From Rhizobium sp. 18065 (GTDB taxonomy: Bacteria > Pseudomonadota > Alphaproteobacteria > Rhizobiales > Rhizobiaceae), in NCBI RefSeq assembly GCF_902706095.1, contig NZ_CACSJP010000005.1, forward strand, positions 1-64,000: DNA of 64,000 nucleotides, written 5' to 3'. Within the stretch, counting starts at the first letter, position 1. Each line of letters starts with the position of its first letter. The notes under the pieces are model-generated. The model saw nothing but the letters and a program-made list of their open reading frames with translations. It had not been told where the DNA came from and made no database searches. This document shows positions 56,823-64,000 of this stretch, one piece after another. Both the position numbers and the translations under genes were made by a program.

Positions 56823-57734
56823 ATGTTCAAGCTCGCGCATATTTCCGACGTCCATCTTGGCCCCTTGCCGAACCTGACGATCCGGGAACTCGCGTCCAAG
56901 CGGATTACGGGCTATGTGAACTGGCACCGCAACCGGCGCAAGCACCTTTTCCCCAATGCCTTGGAGATGGTTCTCGAAAGCCTGCGCCAACACCAGCCCG
57001 ATCATCTGGCGATCACCGGCGATCTGGTCAACCTGGCGTCCCGCCTCGAGATCCGCCTCGTCGCCGAATGGCTGCAGCAAGCCGGCGCGCCCCTCGATAC
57101 GTCCGTCGTTCCCGGCAATCACGATGCCTATGTACCCGGCGCCCATGATCGCTCGGTCCAGGCCTGGTACGACTATATTCGCGGCGACGACGATCCGCTG
57201 ATCTGGCAGAACGACCACAAGATCTTTCCCTATATCCGCCGCCGCGGCCCGGTCGCGCTGATCGGTTGCTCGACCTCGATTGCCACGCCACCTTTTTCCG
57301 CCCAGGGTTATTTCAGCGGCCGCCAGGCACGGGAAACAGCGCAACTGCTGAAAGCTGCCGGTGAAGAGGGCCTGTTTCGCGTGGTGATGATCCATCATCC
57401 GCCGATCCGTGGCGCGACCTCGCAGCACAAGCGCCTGATCGGCATCCGCCGCTTTGCCGCCGCCATCCGCACCGGCGGTGCCGAACTTGTGCTGCACGGC
57501 CACACGCATCTCAACACGCTGTATTGGCTCGACAATCACGGCCGCAAGGTCCCGGTCGTCGGCATCGCATCGGCCAGCCAGGGTCCGGGCGCCAAGAAGC
57601 CGGCCGCAGGCTACAATCTCTTTTCCATCGATGGAACGGCGGGAAACTGGCAGGTCGAATGGGAGCGCTTTCGCATCGAGAGTGATGGTGCACCGCTCAT
57701 CCTCGATCACCAGCAGAAGCTGATCGGTGGCTGA
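56823..57734 (+). CDS. Metallophosphoesterase
   Basis: 303 residues with all calcineurin-type metal motifs: HISDVHLGP, HLAITGDLVN, VPGNHDAY, MIHHPPIRG and VLHGHTHLN. A cytoplasmic phosphodiesterase of uncertain substrate (cyclic nucleotides, lipid or nucleotide). The frame starts at 56787, but MFKLAHISDVH at 56823 matches the family start. Converges with leuA. Confidence 0.88.
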   Translation: MFKLAHISDVHLGPLPNLTIRELASKRITGYVNWHRNRRKHLFPNALEMVLESLRQHQPDHLAITGDLVNLASRLEIRLVAEWLQQAGAPLDTSVVPGNHDAYVPGAHDRSVQAWYDYIRGDDDPLIWQNDHKIFPYIRRRGPVALIGCSTSIATPPFSAQGYFSGRQARETAQLLKAAGEEGLFRVVMIHHPPIRGATSQHKRLIGIRRFAAAIRTGGAELVLHGHTHLNTLYWLDNHGRKVPVVGIASASQGPGAKKPAAGYNLFSIDGTAGNWQVEWERFRIESDGAPLILDHQQKLIGG

Positions 57735-57754
57735 TCGCCACTTGTGCTGCGATA

Positions 57755-57821
57755 TCGTCATCTGGCTTGTCCCGAGATGACGACAGAACGCGATCACGGG
57801 GCCGCAACCACAGCCCCGTGA
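57755..57821. terminator. Two hairpins between converging phosphoesterase and leuA
   Basis: TCGTCATCT/AGATGACGA (57755-57783) and TCACGGGGC/GCCCCGTGA (57794-57821). Perfect 9-base arms in each, no T tract on either strand; probable factor-independent or protective 3' ends of both genes. Confidence 0.45.
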
Positions 57822-57829
57822 CTGATATC

Positions 57830-59566
57830 TCAGACCTTGTTCTGCTCGGACAGGACCCGATTGGCGGCCGATACGATCGCCTCCAGCGAAGCGGTGACAA
57901 TGTTGGTGTTAATGCCGACGCCGAACAGCTTGCCGCCGGCATGCGCCGTCTCGACATAGGCAATGGCCGCCGCGTTGGACCCGTGCTGCAGCGAATGCTC
58001 GGAATAGTCCTCAACCGAGAGATCAATGCCCAGATAGGTCGACAGGGCATTGACGAAACCATCAATCGGCCCGGTCCCCTTGCCCTCGATGCGTTTGGTC
58101 TCTCCGCCATCGGTAATCTCGGCAGCAACCACGCGGATACCCTTCTGGTCGGAACCGGCCGGGTAGGTATGGTGATCGACGAACTTGATTCGAGCGTCGG
58201 GCTGATCGACATAACGTTCAATGAAGCGTGCATGGATGCGCTTCGACGGCAGTTCGACGCCTTCTTCATCGGTGATCCGCTGGATATCCTCGCGGAACTC
58301 GACCTGCAGGTTGCGTGGCAGGTTGATGCCGTAGTCTTCCTGCAGGATATAGGCGATGCCGCCCTTGCCCGACTGCGAGTTGATGCGGATGATCGCCTCG
58401 TAGGAACGCCCGACATCCTGTGGATCGATCGGCAGATAAGGCACTTCCCAGACCGGGTGATTGGCGACCTTGATCGCCTTCATGCCCTTGTTGATCGCAT
58501 CCTGGTGCGAGCCGGAAAACGCGGTATAGACCAGTTCGCCGACGTAAGGGTGGCGCTCGGGAATGGTCATCTCGTTGGAATATTCGTAGACCGCCTTGAT
58601 CCGCTCGATGTCCGAGCAGTCGAGTTTCGGATCGACACCCTGGGTGAACATGTTCAGCGCCAGCGTCACGACATCGACATTGCCGGTGCGCTCGCCATTG
58701 CCGAACAACGTGCCTTCGACGCGGTCGGCACCGGCCATCAGACCCAGTTCGGTCGCAGCAATGCCCGTGCCGCGGTCGTTATGCGGATGCAGCGAGATGA
58801 TGCAGTTCTCGCGATTGTCGATATTGCGGCACATCCATTCGATCTGGTCGGCATAGATGTTGGGCGTCGCCATCTCGACGGTCGACGGCAGGTTGAGGAT
58901 CAGCTTGTTGTCCGGCGTCGGCTTGATGATCTCGACCACGGCATTGCAGATCTCCAGCGCCACTTCCAGTTCGGTGCCGGTGAAGCTCTCCGGCGAATAT
59001 TCGAAACGGAAACCACCATTGTCCTTGCTGGCAGCTTTCGACGCCATGTCGGTAATCATCTTGGCCGCATCGACGGCAATCTGCTTGATCCCCTGCACAT
59101 CCTTGCCGAACACCACGCGGCGTTGCAATTCGGAGGTCGAATTGTAGAAGTGGATGATCGGCCGATTGGCGCCTTCCAGCGCTTCGAACGTGCGAGTGAT
59201 GAGTTCCGGCCGGCACTGGACCAGCACCTGCAGCGACACATCGTCGGCCACGTTGCCTTCCTCGACGCACCAGCGGGCAAAATCGAAGTCGGTCTGGGAT
59301 GCAGACGGGAAACCTATCTCGATTTCCTTGAAGCCCATATCGAGCAGCAACTGGAACATCCGCGCCTTGCGGTCATGGCCCATCGGGTTGACCAGCGACT
59401 GATTGCCGTCGCGCAGGTCGACCGAGCACCAGATCGGCGCCTTGTCGATCACTTTTGAGGGCCATGTGCGGTCAGGAATCTGGATCTGCGGATAGGCGCG
59501 GTACTTCTGGCCGGCATCCGGCATGCCATTTTTCACGGTCTGGGATTTCATGATCATCGTCTTCAT
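57830..59566 (-). CDS. leuA: 2-isopropylmalate synthase (class II)
   Basis: 578 residues. First committed step of leucine synthesis: acetyl-CoA plus 2-oxoisovalerate. The catalytic TIM barrel has WCSVDLRDGNQSLVNPM and HPHNDRGTGIAATELGLMAGADRVEGTLFGNGERTGNVD; the C-terminal allosteric leucine-binding domain is present, so feedback inhibition is expected. ATG at 59566 fits, as MKTMIMKSQTVKN precedes the conserved region; an extra frame to 59602 is unconserved. An upstream leucine-rich leader suggests attenuation as well. Confidence 0.95.
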   Translation of the reverse strand: MKTMIMKSQTVKNGMPDAGQKYRAYPQIQIPDRTWPSKVIDKAPIWCSVDLRDGNQSLVNPMGHDRKARMFQLLLDMGFKEIEIGFPSASQTDFDFARWCVEEGNVADDVSLQVLVQCRPELITRTFEALEGANRPIIHFYNSTSELQRRVVFGKDVQGIKQIAVDAAKMITDMASKAASKDNGGFRFEYSPESFTGTELEVALEICNAVVEIIKPTPDNKLILNLPSTVEMATPNIYADQIEWMCRNIDNRENCIISLHPHNDRGTGIAATELGLMAGADRVEGTLFGNGERTGNVDVVTLALNMFTQGVDPKLDCSDIERIKAVYEYSNEMTIPERHPYVGELVYTAFSGSHQDAINKGMKAIKVANHPVWEVPYLPIDPQDVGRSYEAIIRINSQSGKGGIAYILQEDYGINLPRNLQVEFREDIQRITDEEGVELPSKRIHARFIERYVDQPDARIKFVDHHTYPAGSDQKGIRVVAAEITDGGETKRIEGKGTGPIDGFVNALSTYLGIDLSVEDYSEHSLQHGSNAAAIAYVETAHAGGKLFGVGINTNIVTASLEAIVSAANRVLSEQNKV

Positions 59567-59882
59567 CTCTGCTCTTCGCACTCCTCCCGGCTCATAGCGC
59601 AACTGCAGGCGCTTGGCGACGGGTGAGCGGCCCTGGTGCGGGCAAATCTCGGTACAAATTGGGATTTTCGAGGAGCAATCGCCAAACGGCTAACCCGGCC
59701 GCCGGGCGCTCCTCAATGGACCCGGCAACCGCGGATAAGGCCGAGAAGAAGAAGCGAGTTTGGCACCGACGCGACAAAGCCGGCCGCAGCGTGGGCGGCC
59801 TTCATATCAGTCGCAGCAATGGTGGTGCCGTTGATCTTCATGGGACGAGGAATAACGTGGAGAAATGAATCGCGCAAGGGTG
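59567..59882 (-). other. leuA 5' leader region
   Basis: 316 bases between brnA and leuA. Contains the leader peptide below, then a long hairpin with GAGGAGC/GCTCCTC arms at 59670-59676/59708-59714, the 5' arm overlapping the leader stop. A smaller alternative CCCGG/CCGGG stem lies inside. No U tract ends it, so control could act on translation or by Rho rather than an intrinsic terminator. Confidence 0.6.
59713..59805 (-). CDS. leuA leader peptide (leucine attenuator)
   Basis: A 30-codon frame starting ATG AAG GCC at 59805, stopping TGA at 59713; another in-frame ATG at 59841 gives 42 codons. The middle reads NSLLLLGLIRG with CTT CTT CTT CTC GGC CTT at 59737-59754. Five Leu in six codons right before leuA is the hallmark of leucine attenuation, as in enterobacterial leuL. 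Neither start has a strong ribosome site. Too short to be listed as an ordinary gene. Confidence 0.72.
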   Translation of the reverse strand: MKAAHAAAGFVASVPNSLLLLGLIRGCRVH

Positions 59883-60131
59883 TTATTCAGCGGCGGGCTT
59901 CGAGGCCTGTTGCAGACGTTCACGAATCCAGAGAGAAACCAGCCGATGCCGCGATGTGTTCAAGCGAGCGGCTTCCGCATCAAGTTCAGCCAGTTCTGCC
60001 TTGGGCAATTCGAGCTCGACCAATTCGTGTTCCCAATTGATACGACGAGCGTTGGCCCAATCGAAATACTCGCTGACATCCTCGCCATCGTCGAATTTCT
60101 TGTCGAGTTCAGCTGCCGTGATGGTTTTCAT
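59883..60131 (-). CDS. brnA: BrnA-type antitoxin
   Basis: 82 residues. N-terminus MKTITAAELDKKFDDGEDVSEYFDW, then the ribbon-helix-helix region VELELPKAELAELDAEAARLNTSRHRLVSLWIRERL that binds operator DNA. It neutralises the BrnT RNase toxin and represses its own operon. Overlaps the brnT frame by 23 bases. The reading frame is intact. Its 3' end is 42 bases from the leuA leader start. Confidence 0.88.
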   Translation of the reverse strand: MKTITAAELDKKFDDGEDVSEYFDWANARRINWEHELVELELPKAELAELDAEAARLNTSRHRLVSLWIRERLQQASKPAAE

Positions 60132-60381
60132 GATATTGGCTCTCCGCCTTTCTGGCCCTGCGAACTGAAATTATGCGGATCTTGTTTTGCCGGACAGTAA
60201 AGTACCCCACCCAGAACTTGCCTTCGATCAGCCCCACGATACCATAGCTGACTTCATCGTGCGATCGCGCGTCGATGGTCAAACCATTTCCTGCGCGCCA
60301 CAACTCCTACGCATCCACGAAATCGATTCCGTGTTTTGCCTTGTTCGCATCGCTCTTGGCCGGATCGAACTCGAACTCCAT
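60109..60381 (-). pseudogene. brnT: brnT toxin with in-frame amber codon
   Basis: Homologous to BrnT RNase toxin: ATG GAG TTC at 60381, reading FEFDPAKSDANKAKHGIDFVDA, then TAG at 60307-60309 (codon 25), then ELWRAGNGLTIDARSHDEVSYGIVGLIEGKFW to RKAESQYHENHHGS. The stop lies where relatives have Gln (CAG), so a single C-to-T change fits. Beyond the TAG the frame is open and shares the brnA start overlap. Product would be truncated unless TAG is read through or a TTG (60303) is used. Confidence 0.85.
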
Positions 60382-60393
60382 GCGCAGAATCTA

Positions 60394-60414
60394 GCGCAAC
60401 CCTTGCGATTGCGC
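60394..60414. promoter_or_regulatory. Possible BrnA operator
   Basis: Inverted repeat GCGCAA (60394-60399) / TTGCGC (60409-60414) with an internal TTGCG, 13 bases before the brnT start. Position suits an autoregulatory operator of BrnA; unproven. Confidence 0.35.
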
Positions 60415-60433
60415 CAGACCCGACACACGCCGC

Positions 60434-60658
60434 TTAGCGACGTCCCAATTGCGCGATGAACGCCGCCGCCAGGAAGCCGAACGCGATGACACCCCAGACC
60501 ATGCCGCCAGCGGTCAGGTTGCTTCCATCCGGCGTCAAACAACTCGACTGCGATGCCGCGATACAGTCCCGCCAGATCCAGTAGCGTGTGTAGAAAATAA
60601 AGCCGAAAAGAGCCGCAAGAAGAGCAAAGACAATCGCCCGTATGCGAACCCGCCTCAT
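60434..60658 (-). CDS. Small membrane protein
   Basis: 74 residues with two membrane segments, IRAIVFALLAALFGFIFYT and GMVWGVIAFGFLAAAFIA, joined by a loop with two Cys (CIAASQSSCL). No family recognised. Its ATG overlaps the benE stop by four bases, so it is the downstream partner of the transporter gene. Confidence 0.7.
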   Translation of the reverse strand: MRRVRIRAIVFALLAALFGFIFYTRYWIWRDCIAASQSSCLTPDGSNLTAGGMVWGVIAFGFLAAAFIAQLGRR

Positions 60659-61836
60659 GCTCGGGCTTTGGCCAGCTTCACCAATCCCAGCATCGCGACG
60701 CCTGCGATCAGCCCCCAGAATGCCCCAGATATCCCGAGGATGGAGATGCCGGACGCGGTAATCAGGAATGTCACCGCCGCCGCCTCTCGCGTTTCCACGT
60801 CCTTGAAGGCAGCGACGGAAGAGCCTGAAAAAGCGCCGATCAGGGCGAGACCCGCCACCGACTGAATGAGGACCGGTGGTGCCAGTGCCACGAACGAGGT
60901 GACGGCACCGGCCGCCAATCCCAGCAGAATATAGCCGATACCGCCGATGATCGCCGCCCAGTAGCGCCGCGCCGGATCAGGATGTGCGTCGTCGCCTGCG
61001 GCCATCGCCGCCGTGATCGCCGCAAGGTTGACCGCATGGCCGCCGAAAGGGGCCGACAGGAAGGAGAAAAGACCGGTCACGGCGAACATCGGGCCGGGCT
61101 TCGGCGCATAGTGATTGACCTTGAGGATGGCGATCCCCGGGATGTTCTGCGAGGCCATGGTCACGATAAACAGCGGCAACGCGATCGACACCAGTGCCGA
61201 CAGGGTGAAAACCGGCATGACGAACTCAATCGGCGGCGCCAGGGATTGCGTCCAGCTCGCCATCGCCCCTTCGGGCAATTCGACACCGAAAACGATCACC
61301 GCAACGAAGGTGAGCAATGCCGCCGGCACGGCATAGAGGCGCTTGAACGCCGCGACGACAGCCCAGACGACCAGGATCGGCAGACCAAGCCACGCATCGA
61401 AGGCGACGGCCTTGAACGGTGCAAAGCAAAGATTGATGATGACTCCGGCCAGCATCGCATTGGCCAGAGGCGCCGGGATCGCGGCAACCGCTCGGCCGAA
61501 GGGACGGAACAGGCCGGCCAGTACGATCAGTGCGGCGCAAACGAAAAACGCCCCGACGGCTGCCGGGAAACCACCCAGTGGAATGCCCGCCGTCGCCATC
61601 AGCGCCGCCCCCGGCGTCGACCACGCAACGGAGACCGGCAATCTGGTCCAGACACTGAGAAGGATGCCGCAAAGCCCCATCGAGATGGACAGGGCCATCA
61701 GGCCGGACGCCGCCTCATAGTCCGTCGCCCCGACGCCTTTCAGTCCCTGCAGGACCACGGCAAAGGAACTGGCAAAGCCGACAAAGGCGATCAGCACGCC
61801 CATGAAGGCGCTCTGGGCGGAAAAATCTTTCAGCAT
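60655..61836 (-). CDS. benE: Benzoate/H+ symporter family protein BenE
   Basis: 393 residues, about 11-12 helices, from ATG 61836 (MLKDFSAQSAF). Matches the BenE family: GVIINLCFAPFKAVAF, TMASQNIPGIAILKVNHYAPKPGP and the GGHAVNLAAITAA segment, common to benzoate and related aromatic acid transporters and distant relatives of the nucleobase family. Substrate may not be benzoate, as no ben catabolic genes are near. The longer frame to 61959 is unconserved. Confidence 0.85.
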   Translation of the reverse strand: MLKDFSAQSAFMGVLIAFVGFASSFAVVLQGLKGVGATDYEAASGLMALSISMGLCGILLSVWTRLPVSVAWSTPGAALMATAGIPLGGFPAAVGAFFVCAALIVLAGLFRPFGRAVAAIPAPLANAMLAGVIINLCFAPFKAVAFDAWLGLPILVVWAVVAAFKRLYAVPAALLTFVAVIVFGVELPEGAMASWTQSLAPPIEFVMPVFTLSALVSIALPLFIVTMASQNIPGIAILKVNHYAPKPGPMFAVTGLFSFLSAPFGGHAVNLAAITAAMAAGDDAHPDPARRYWAAIIGGIGYILLGLAAGAVTSFVALAPPVLIQSVAGLALIGAFSGSSVAAFKDVETREAAAVTFLITASGISILGISGAFWGLIAGVAMLGLVKLAKARA

Positions 61837-61988
61837 GGCGCGGGATCCGGGTTCGACGAAGAAACAGACAGTGATCGAACACCAAAAAGCGCGACGCTTG
61901 GCAAGGCAGGAATGGCAAAAACCGGTACGTTTGCGCCAACCAGTCGAATGGGAGATCAACGATCAGTACCACGCCCGTATTACGGCAC

Positions 61989-62021
61989 AAAAAATGCCCC
62001 CGCCGGTCTCCGGCAGGGGCA
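61989..62021 (-). terminator. Rho-independent terminator of clpP
   Basis: Read leftward: TGCCCCTGCCGG, loop AGA, CCGGCGGGGGCA, then six T (61989-61994). Twelve base pairs with one wobble. Confidence 0.9.
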
Positions 62022-62046
62022 CTTGCAAATCAGGTCTGAAAAGCGC

Positions 62047-62631
62047 TCAACCGATGTCGGCGTGGCTGTCAATGATCTTTCCGACCAGGCCATATTGCAC
62101 GGCATCTTCGGCCGTCAGCCAGTAGTCGCGGTCGATGTCCTTGGCGATCTTCTCTTCCGTCTGGCCGGTGGCCTTGGAATAGATCTTGATCAGGCGCTGG
62201 TTCATCTTGATGATTTCGCGTGCCTGGATCTCGATATCGGACGCCATACCGCGCGTGCCGCCGGACGGCTGGTGCATCAGGAAACGTGTGTTCGGCAGTG
62301 CAAGGCGACGTTCCTTCGGCACAGCCACGAAGATCAGCGAGCCTGCAGACGCAGCCCAGCCGGTGGCGATGATCCACACCTTCGGCTTGATGAACTTGAT
62401 CATGTCGTGGATCGCGTCACCCGCTTCGACATGGCCGCCGGGCGAGCAGACGAAAACGCGGATGTCATCGTCGGAGGCAGCCGCAAGCGCGACCAGCTGG
62501 GTGCAGACCTTCTGCGCCAGCTCCATGGTGATGCCGCCATAGATGAAGATCGACCGCGACTTGAAAAGGTTCGCTTCCGTTTCCTTGCCGATCGGCAGTT
62601 CCTTGCTCTTGTCGTCGTCGTCTTCGTTCAT
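62047..62631 (-). CDS. clpP: ClpP-like protease subunit (stand-alone)
   Basis: 194 residues from ATG 62631 ([13 protein letters not shown]). S14 peptidase signature: catalytic Ser in [11 protein letters not shown] (about residue 97), His in [12 protein letters not shown] (about 121), and Asp in [13 protein letters not shown]. The N-terminus is unusual, acidic and Asp-rich, and lacks the normal processing site. No clpX or clpA is near, so this is one of the extra ClpP paralogues frequent in Rhizobiaceae. It degrades proteins with an AAA+ partner encoded elsewhere. Confidence 0.88.
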   Translation of the reverse strand: MNEDDDDKSKELPIGKETEANLFKSRSIFIYGGITMELAQKVCTQLVALAAASDDDIRVFVCSPGGHVEAGDAIHDMIKFIKPKVWIIATGWAASAGSLIFVAVPKERRLALPNTRFLMHQPSGGTRGMASDIEIQAREIIKMNQRLIKIYSKATGQTEEKIAKDIDRDYWLTAEDAVQYGLVGKIIDSHADIG

Positions 62632-62857
62632 CCGGCAATTCTCCACTTGCGTTTAGCTCACCCGCACATAGTGCGTCTCATGTCGTAAGACAATGCGGGA
62701 AAAAGACAAGCATGGAAGCGGTGAACAGGAGGTTAGCCCAAGGGAGAAACTCCTCCTTCTCAAAAACGTCCAGCGCTGCAGCTTTCAAGACACCGGCCAT
62801 CACAAGACACCGGCCATTAACAGTCCACTCTGTATAAGCAGGTAAGAAGGAATGGAT

Positions 62858-64000
62858 ATGGCCACGCAGATAAGACTGGCAGAGATCATCGAGGCGCTAA
62901 GCCATGCACTGGACCTCACCGAAGGCCAGCCGCCCGGCCATTGCATCCGTTGCTGCTATATCGGCACCGCGATCGGGCAGAAACTCGGTCTGGCGGAAGA
63001 CCGGCTGCGTGACCTCTATTACACGCTGATGCTCAAGGATCTTGGCTGCTCGTCCAACGCCGCCAGGATCTGCGAACTCTATCTCGCCGATGACCTGAAG
63101 TTCAAACATGATTTCAAGCTGGTCGATGGCTCGTTCCCGCAGATCCTGCGCTTCGTGCTCTCCCACACCGGCATGCAGGCGGGCCTTGCCGAACGGTTCC
63201 GCGGCCTGCTCAACATTGTCAAGAACGGCGCGGAAATCTCCCAGAGCCTGATCCGCACCCGCTGCCAGCGCGGCGCCGAGATTGCCCGCCAGATGCGATT
63301 TTCCGAAGAGGTGGCGCAAGGCATTCTCGATCTTGATGAACATTTCAATGGCGGCGGCCAACCCGCCGGCCTTAAGGGAGAAGATATCCATCTTTTTGCC
63401 CGCATAGCGCTGCTCGCCCAGGTCGCCGATGTTTTCTTCGTCAATGAAGGCCCAGACGCCGCGCTCGCCGAAGTCAGCAAGCGCGCCGGCAGTTGGTTCG
63501 ATCCCCAACTCGTCGATATGTTCAAAACCGTAGCAACACCGGTCTTCTGGGCCGAACTCGGCGCAGACAACCTCGAACGCTTCGTTCTCGCCCGCGAGCC
63601 CGGACGGCAGGCGATCATGGCAGACGAGGACTACCTCGACGACATCGCTGCCGGATTCGCCCATGTGATCGACGCAAAAAGCCCCTACACCTCCGGTCAC
63701 AGCGACCGCGTCGCCCTGTTTACCGACATGATCGCCGAAGAGATGGGCATGGCAGCGCCGGAGCGCCGACGGCTGAAACGCGCCGCCCTGCTGCATGATA
63801 TCGGCAAGCTCGGCGTCTCCAACAGCGTGCTCGACAAGCCCGGCCGCCTGGAAGGCGAGGAATGGGAGCAGATGAAACGCCATGCCGAATTCTCCGAGAC
63901 GATCCTGTCGCGCATCGAGGTCTTCTCCGATCTGGCGCTGATCGGCGGCGCCCATCACGAAAAGCTCGACGGCTCCGGCTATCCGCGTGGCCTGCAAGGC
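62858..64000 (+). CDS. HD-GYP c-di-GMP phosphodiesterase, 3' end outside window
   Basis: The frame runs open to the end of the window: 381 codons from ATG 62858 (GAAGGA seven bases upstream). A first, degenerate HD-GYP-like module has PPGHCIRCCYIG, LMLKDLG instead of HD, and HFNGGGQPAGL. The second is canonical: TSGHSDRVALF, LLHDIGKLGVSNSVLDKPG (HD at about 313-314) and HHEKLDGSGYP. HD-GYP enzymes hydrolyse c-di-GMP. The C-terminus, possibly a further domain, is missing. Third c-di-GMP gene in the window. Confidence 0.9.
   Translation, partial: MATQIRLAEIIEALSHALDLTEGQPPGHCIRCCYIGTAIGQKLGLAEDRLRDLYYTLMLKDLGCSSNAARICELYLADDLKFKHDFKLVDGSFPQILRFVLSHTGMQAGLAERFRGLLNIVKNGAEISQSLIRTRCQRGAEIARQMRFSEEVAQGILDLDEHFNGGGQPAGLKGEDIHLFARIALLAQVADVFFVNEGPDAALAEVSKRAGSWFDPQLVDMFKTVATPVFWAELGADNLERFVLAREPGRQAIMADEDYLDDIAAGFAHVIDAKSPYTSGHSDRVALFTDMIAEEMGMAAPERRRLKRAALLHDIGKLGVSNSVLDKPGRLEGEEWEQMKRHAEFSETILSRIEVFSDLALIGGAHHEKLDGSGYPRGLQG

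Noticed and set aside
57767-59458. 563-codon plus-strand frame opposite leuA
   Set aside because: Shadow of leuA; the minus-strand frame has full catalytic motifs.
59592-59777. 61-codon minus-strand frame upstream of leuA
   Set aside because: Overlaps the leucine leader in another frame and lacks Leu codon pattern or family similarity.
60982-62688. 568-codon plus-strand frame over benE and clpP
   Set aside because: Spans two recognised minus-strand genes and their intergenic region including the terminator.
62897-63997. 366-codon minus-strand frame at the right end
   Set aside because: Shadow of the HD-GYP gene, whose plus-strand frame holds HDIGK and HHEKLDGSGYP motifs.

Overview
The window looks like ordinary chromosome of an alphaproteobacterium of the family Rhizobiaceae (Agrobacterium/Rhizobium group). 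Signs of this are high GC content, the split petA-petB-petC bc1 operon, a ClpS that stands apart from clpA, class II leuA, DUF779 next to a class III aldehyde dehydrogenase, a flagellin with no other flagellar genes nearby, and a mosaic palindromic repeat of the rhizobial type. No tRNA, rRNA, CRISPR, prophage or insertion sequence is visible. Species cannot be named from the sequence.

Layout. 1-11.3 kb: the end of an EnvZ-like kinase, a DUF1349 protein, the leftward ybjN-proC-csaA group, ubiK, then rightward lgt, midA-like methyltransferase, pgeF, an M24-family protein, a lipoprotein, prs and a winged-helix-like protein. 11.3-14.5 kb: an aldehyde oxidation module read leftward (GAF/Fis regulator, aldehyde dehydrogenase, mosaic repeat, DUF779). 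14.6-21 kb: two large cyclic-di-GMP enzymes around rplY, the second followed by a periplasmic binding protein. 21-30 kb: pth, aqpZ, clpS, ychF, two MaoC hydratases, glutathione peroxidase, apt and petABC. 30-38 kb: two similar ABC exporters flanking a chemoreceptor and a pair of DUF606 (YdcZ-type) transporters, then trmL. 38-46 kb: a hydrolase-like protein, flagellin, hemF, small proteins, and the leftward DUF1285-NUDIX-cca operon. 46-53 kb: a MoxR/DUF58/DUF4159 operon. 53-58 kb: acetyltransferases, GT8 glycosyltransferase, glutathionyl-hydroquinone reductase, NUDIX and phosphoesterase. 57.8-64 kb: leuA with an apparent leucine leader peptide, a BrnTA toxin-antitoxin locus with an amber codon in the toxin, BenE transporter, a stand-alone ClpP and an HD-GYP protein cut by the window end.

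Most genes are housekeeping. The observations most worth following are: (1) an unlisted short reading frame before leuA with CTT CTT CTT CTC GGC CTT, typical of leucine attenuation; (2) an in-frame TAG at codon 25 of brnT while brnA is intact; (3) a symmetrical TGTCGCA operator candidate between the GAF/Fis regulator and its aldehyde dehydrogenase; (4) a likely early frameshift or non-ATG start in the acetyltransferase at 53.1 kb; (5) an M24 protein without the usual metal ligands; and (6) a membrane GGDEF/EAL protein paired with a periplasmic binding protein. No clearly new multi-gene system was found.
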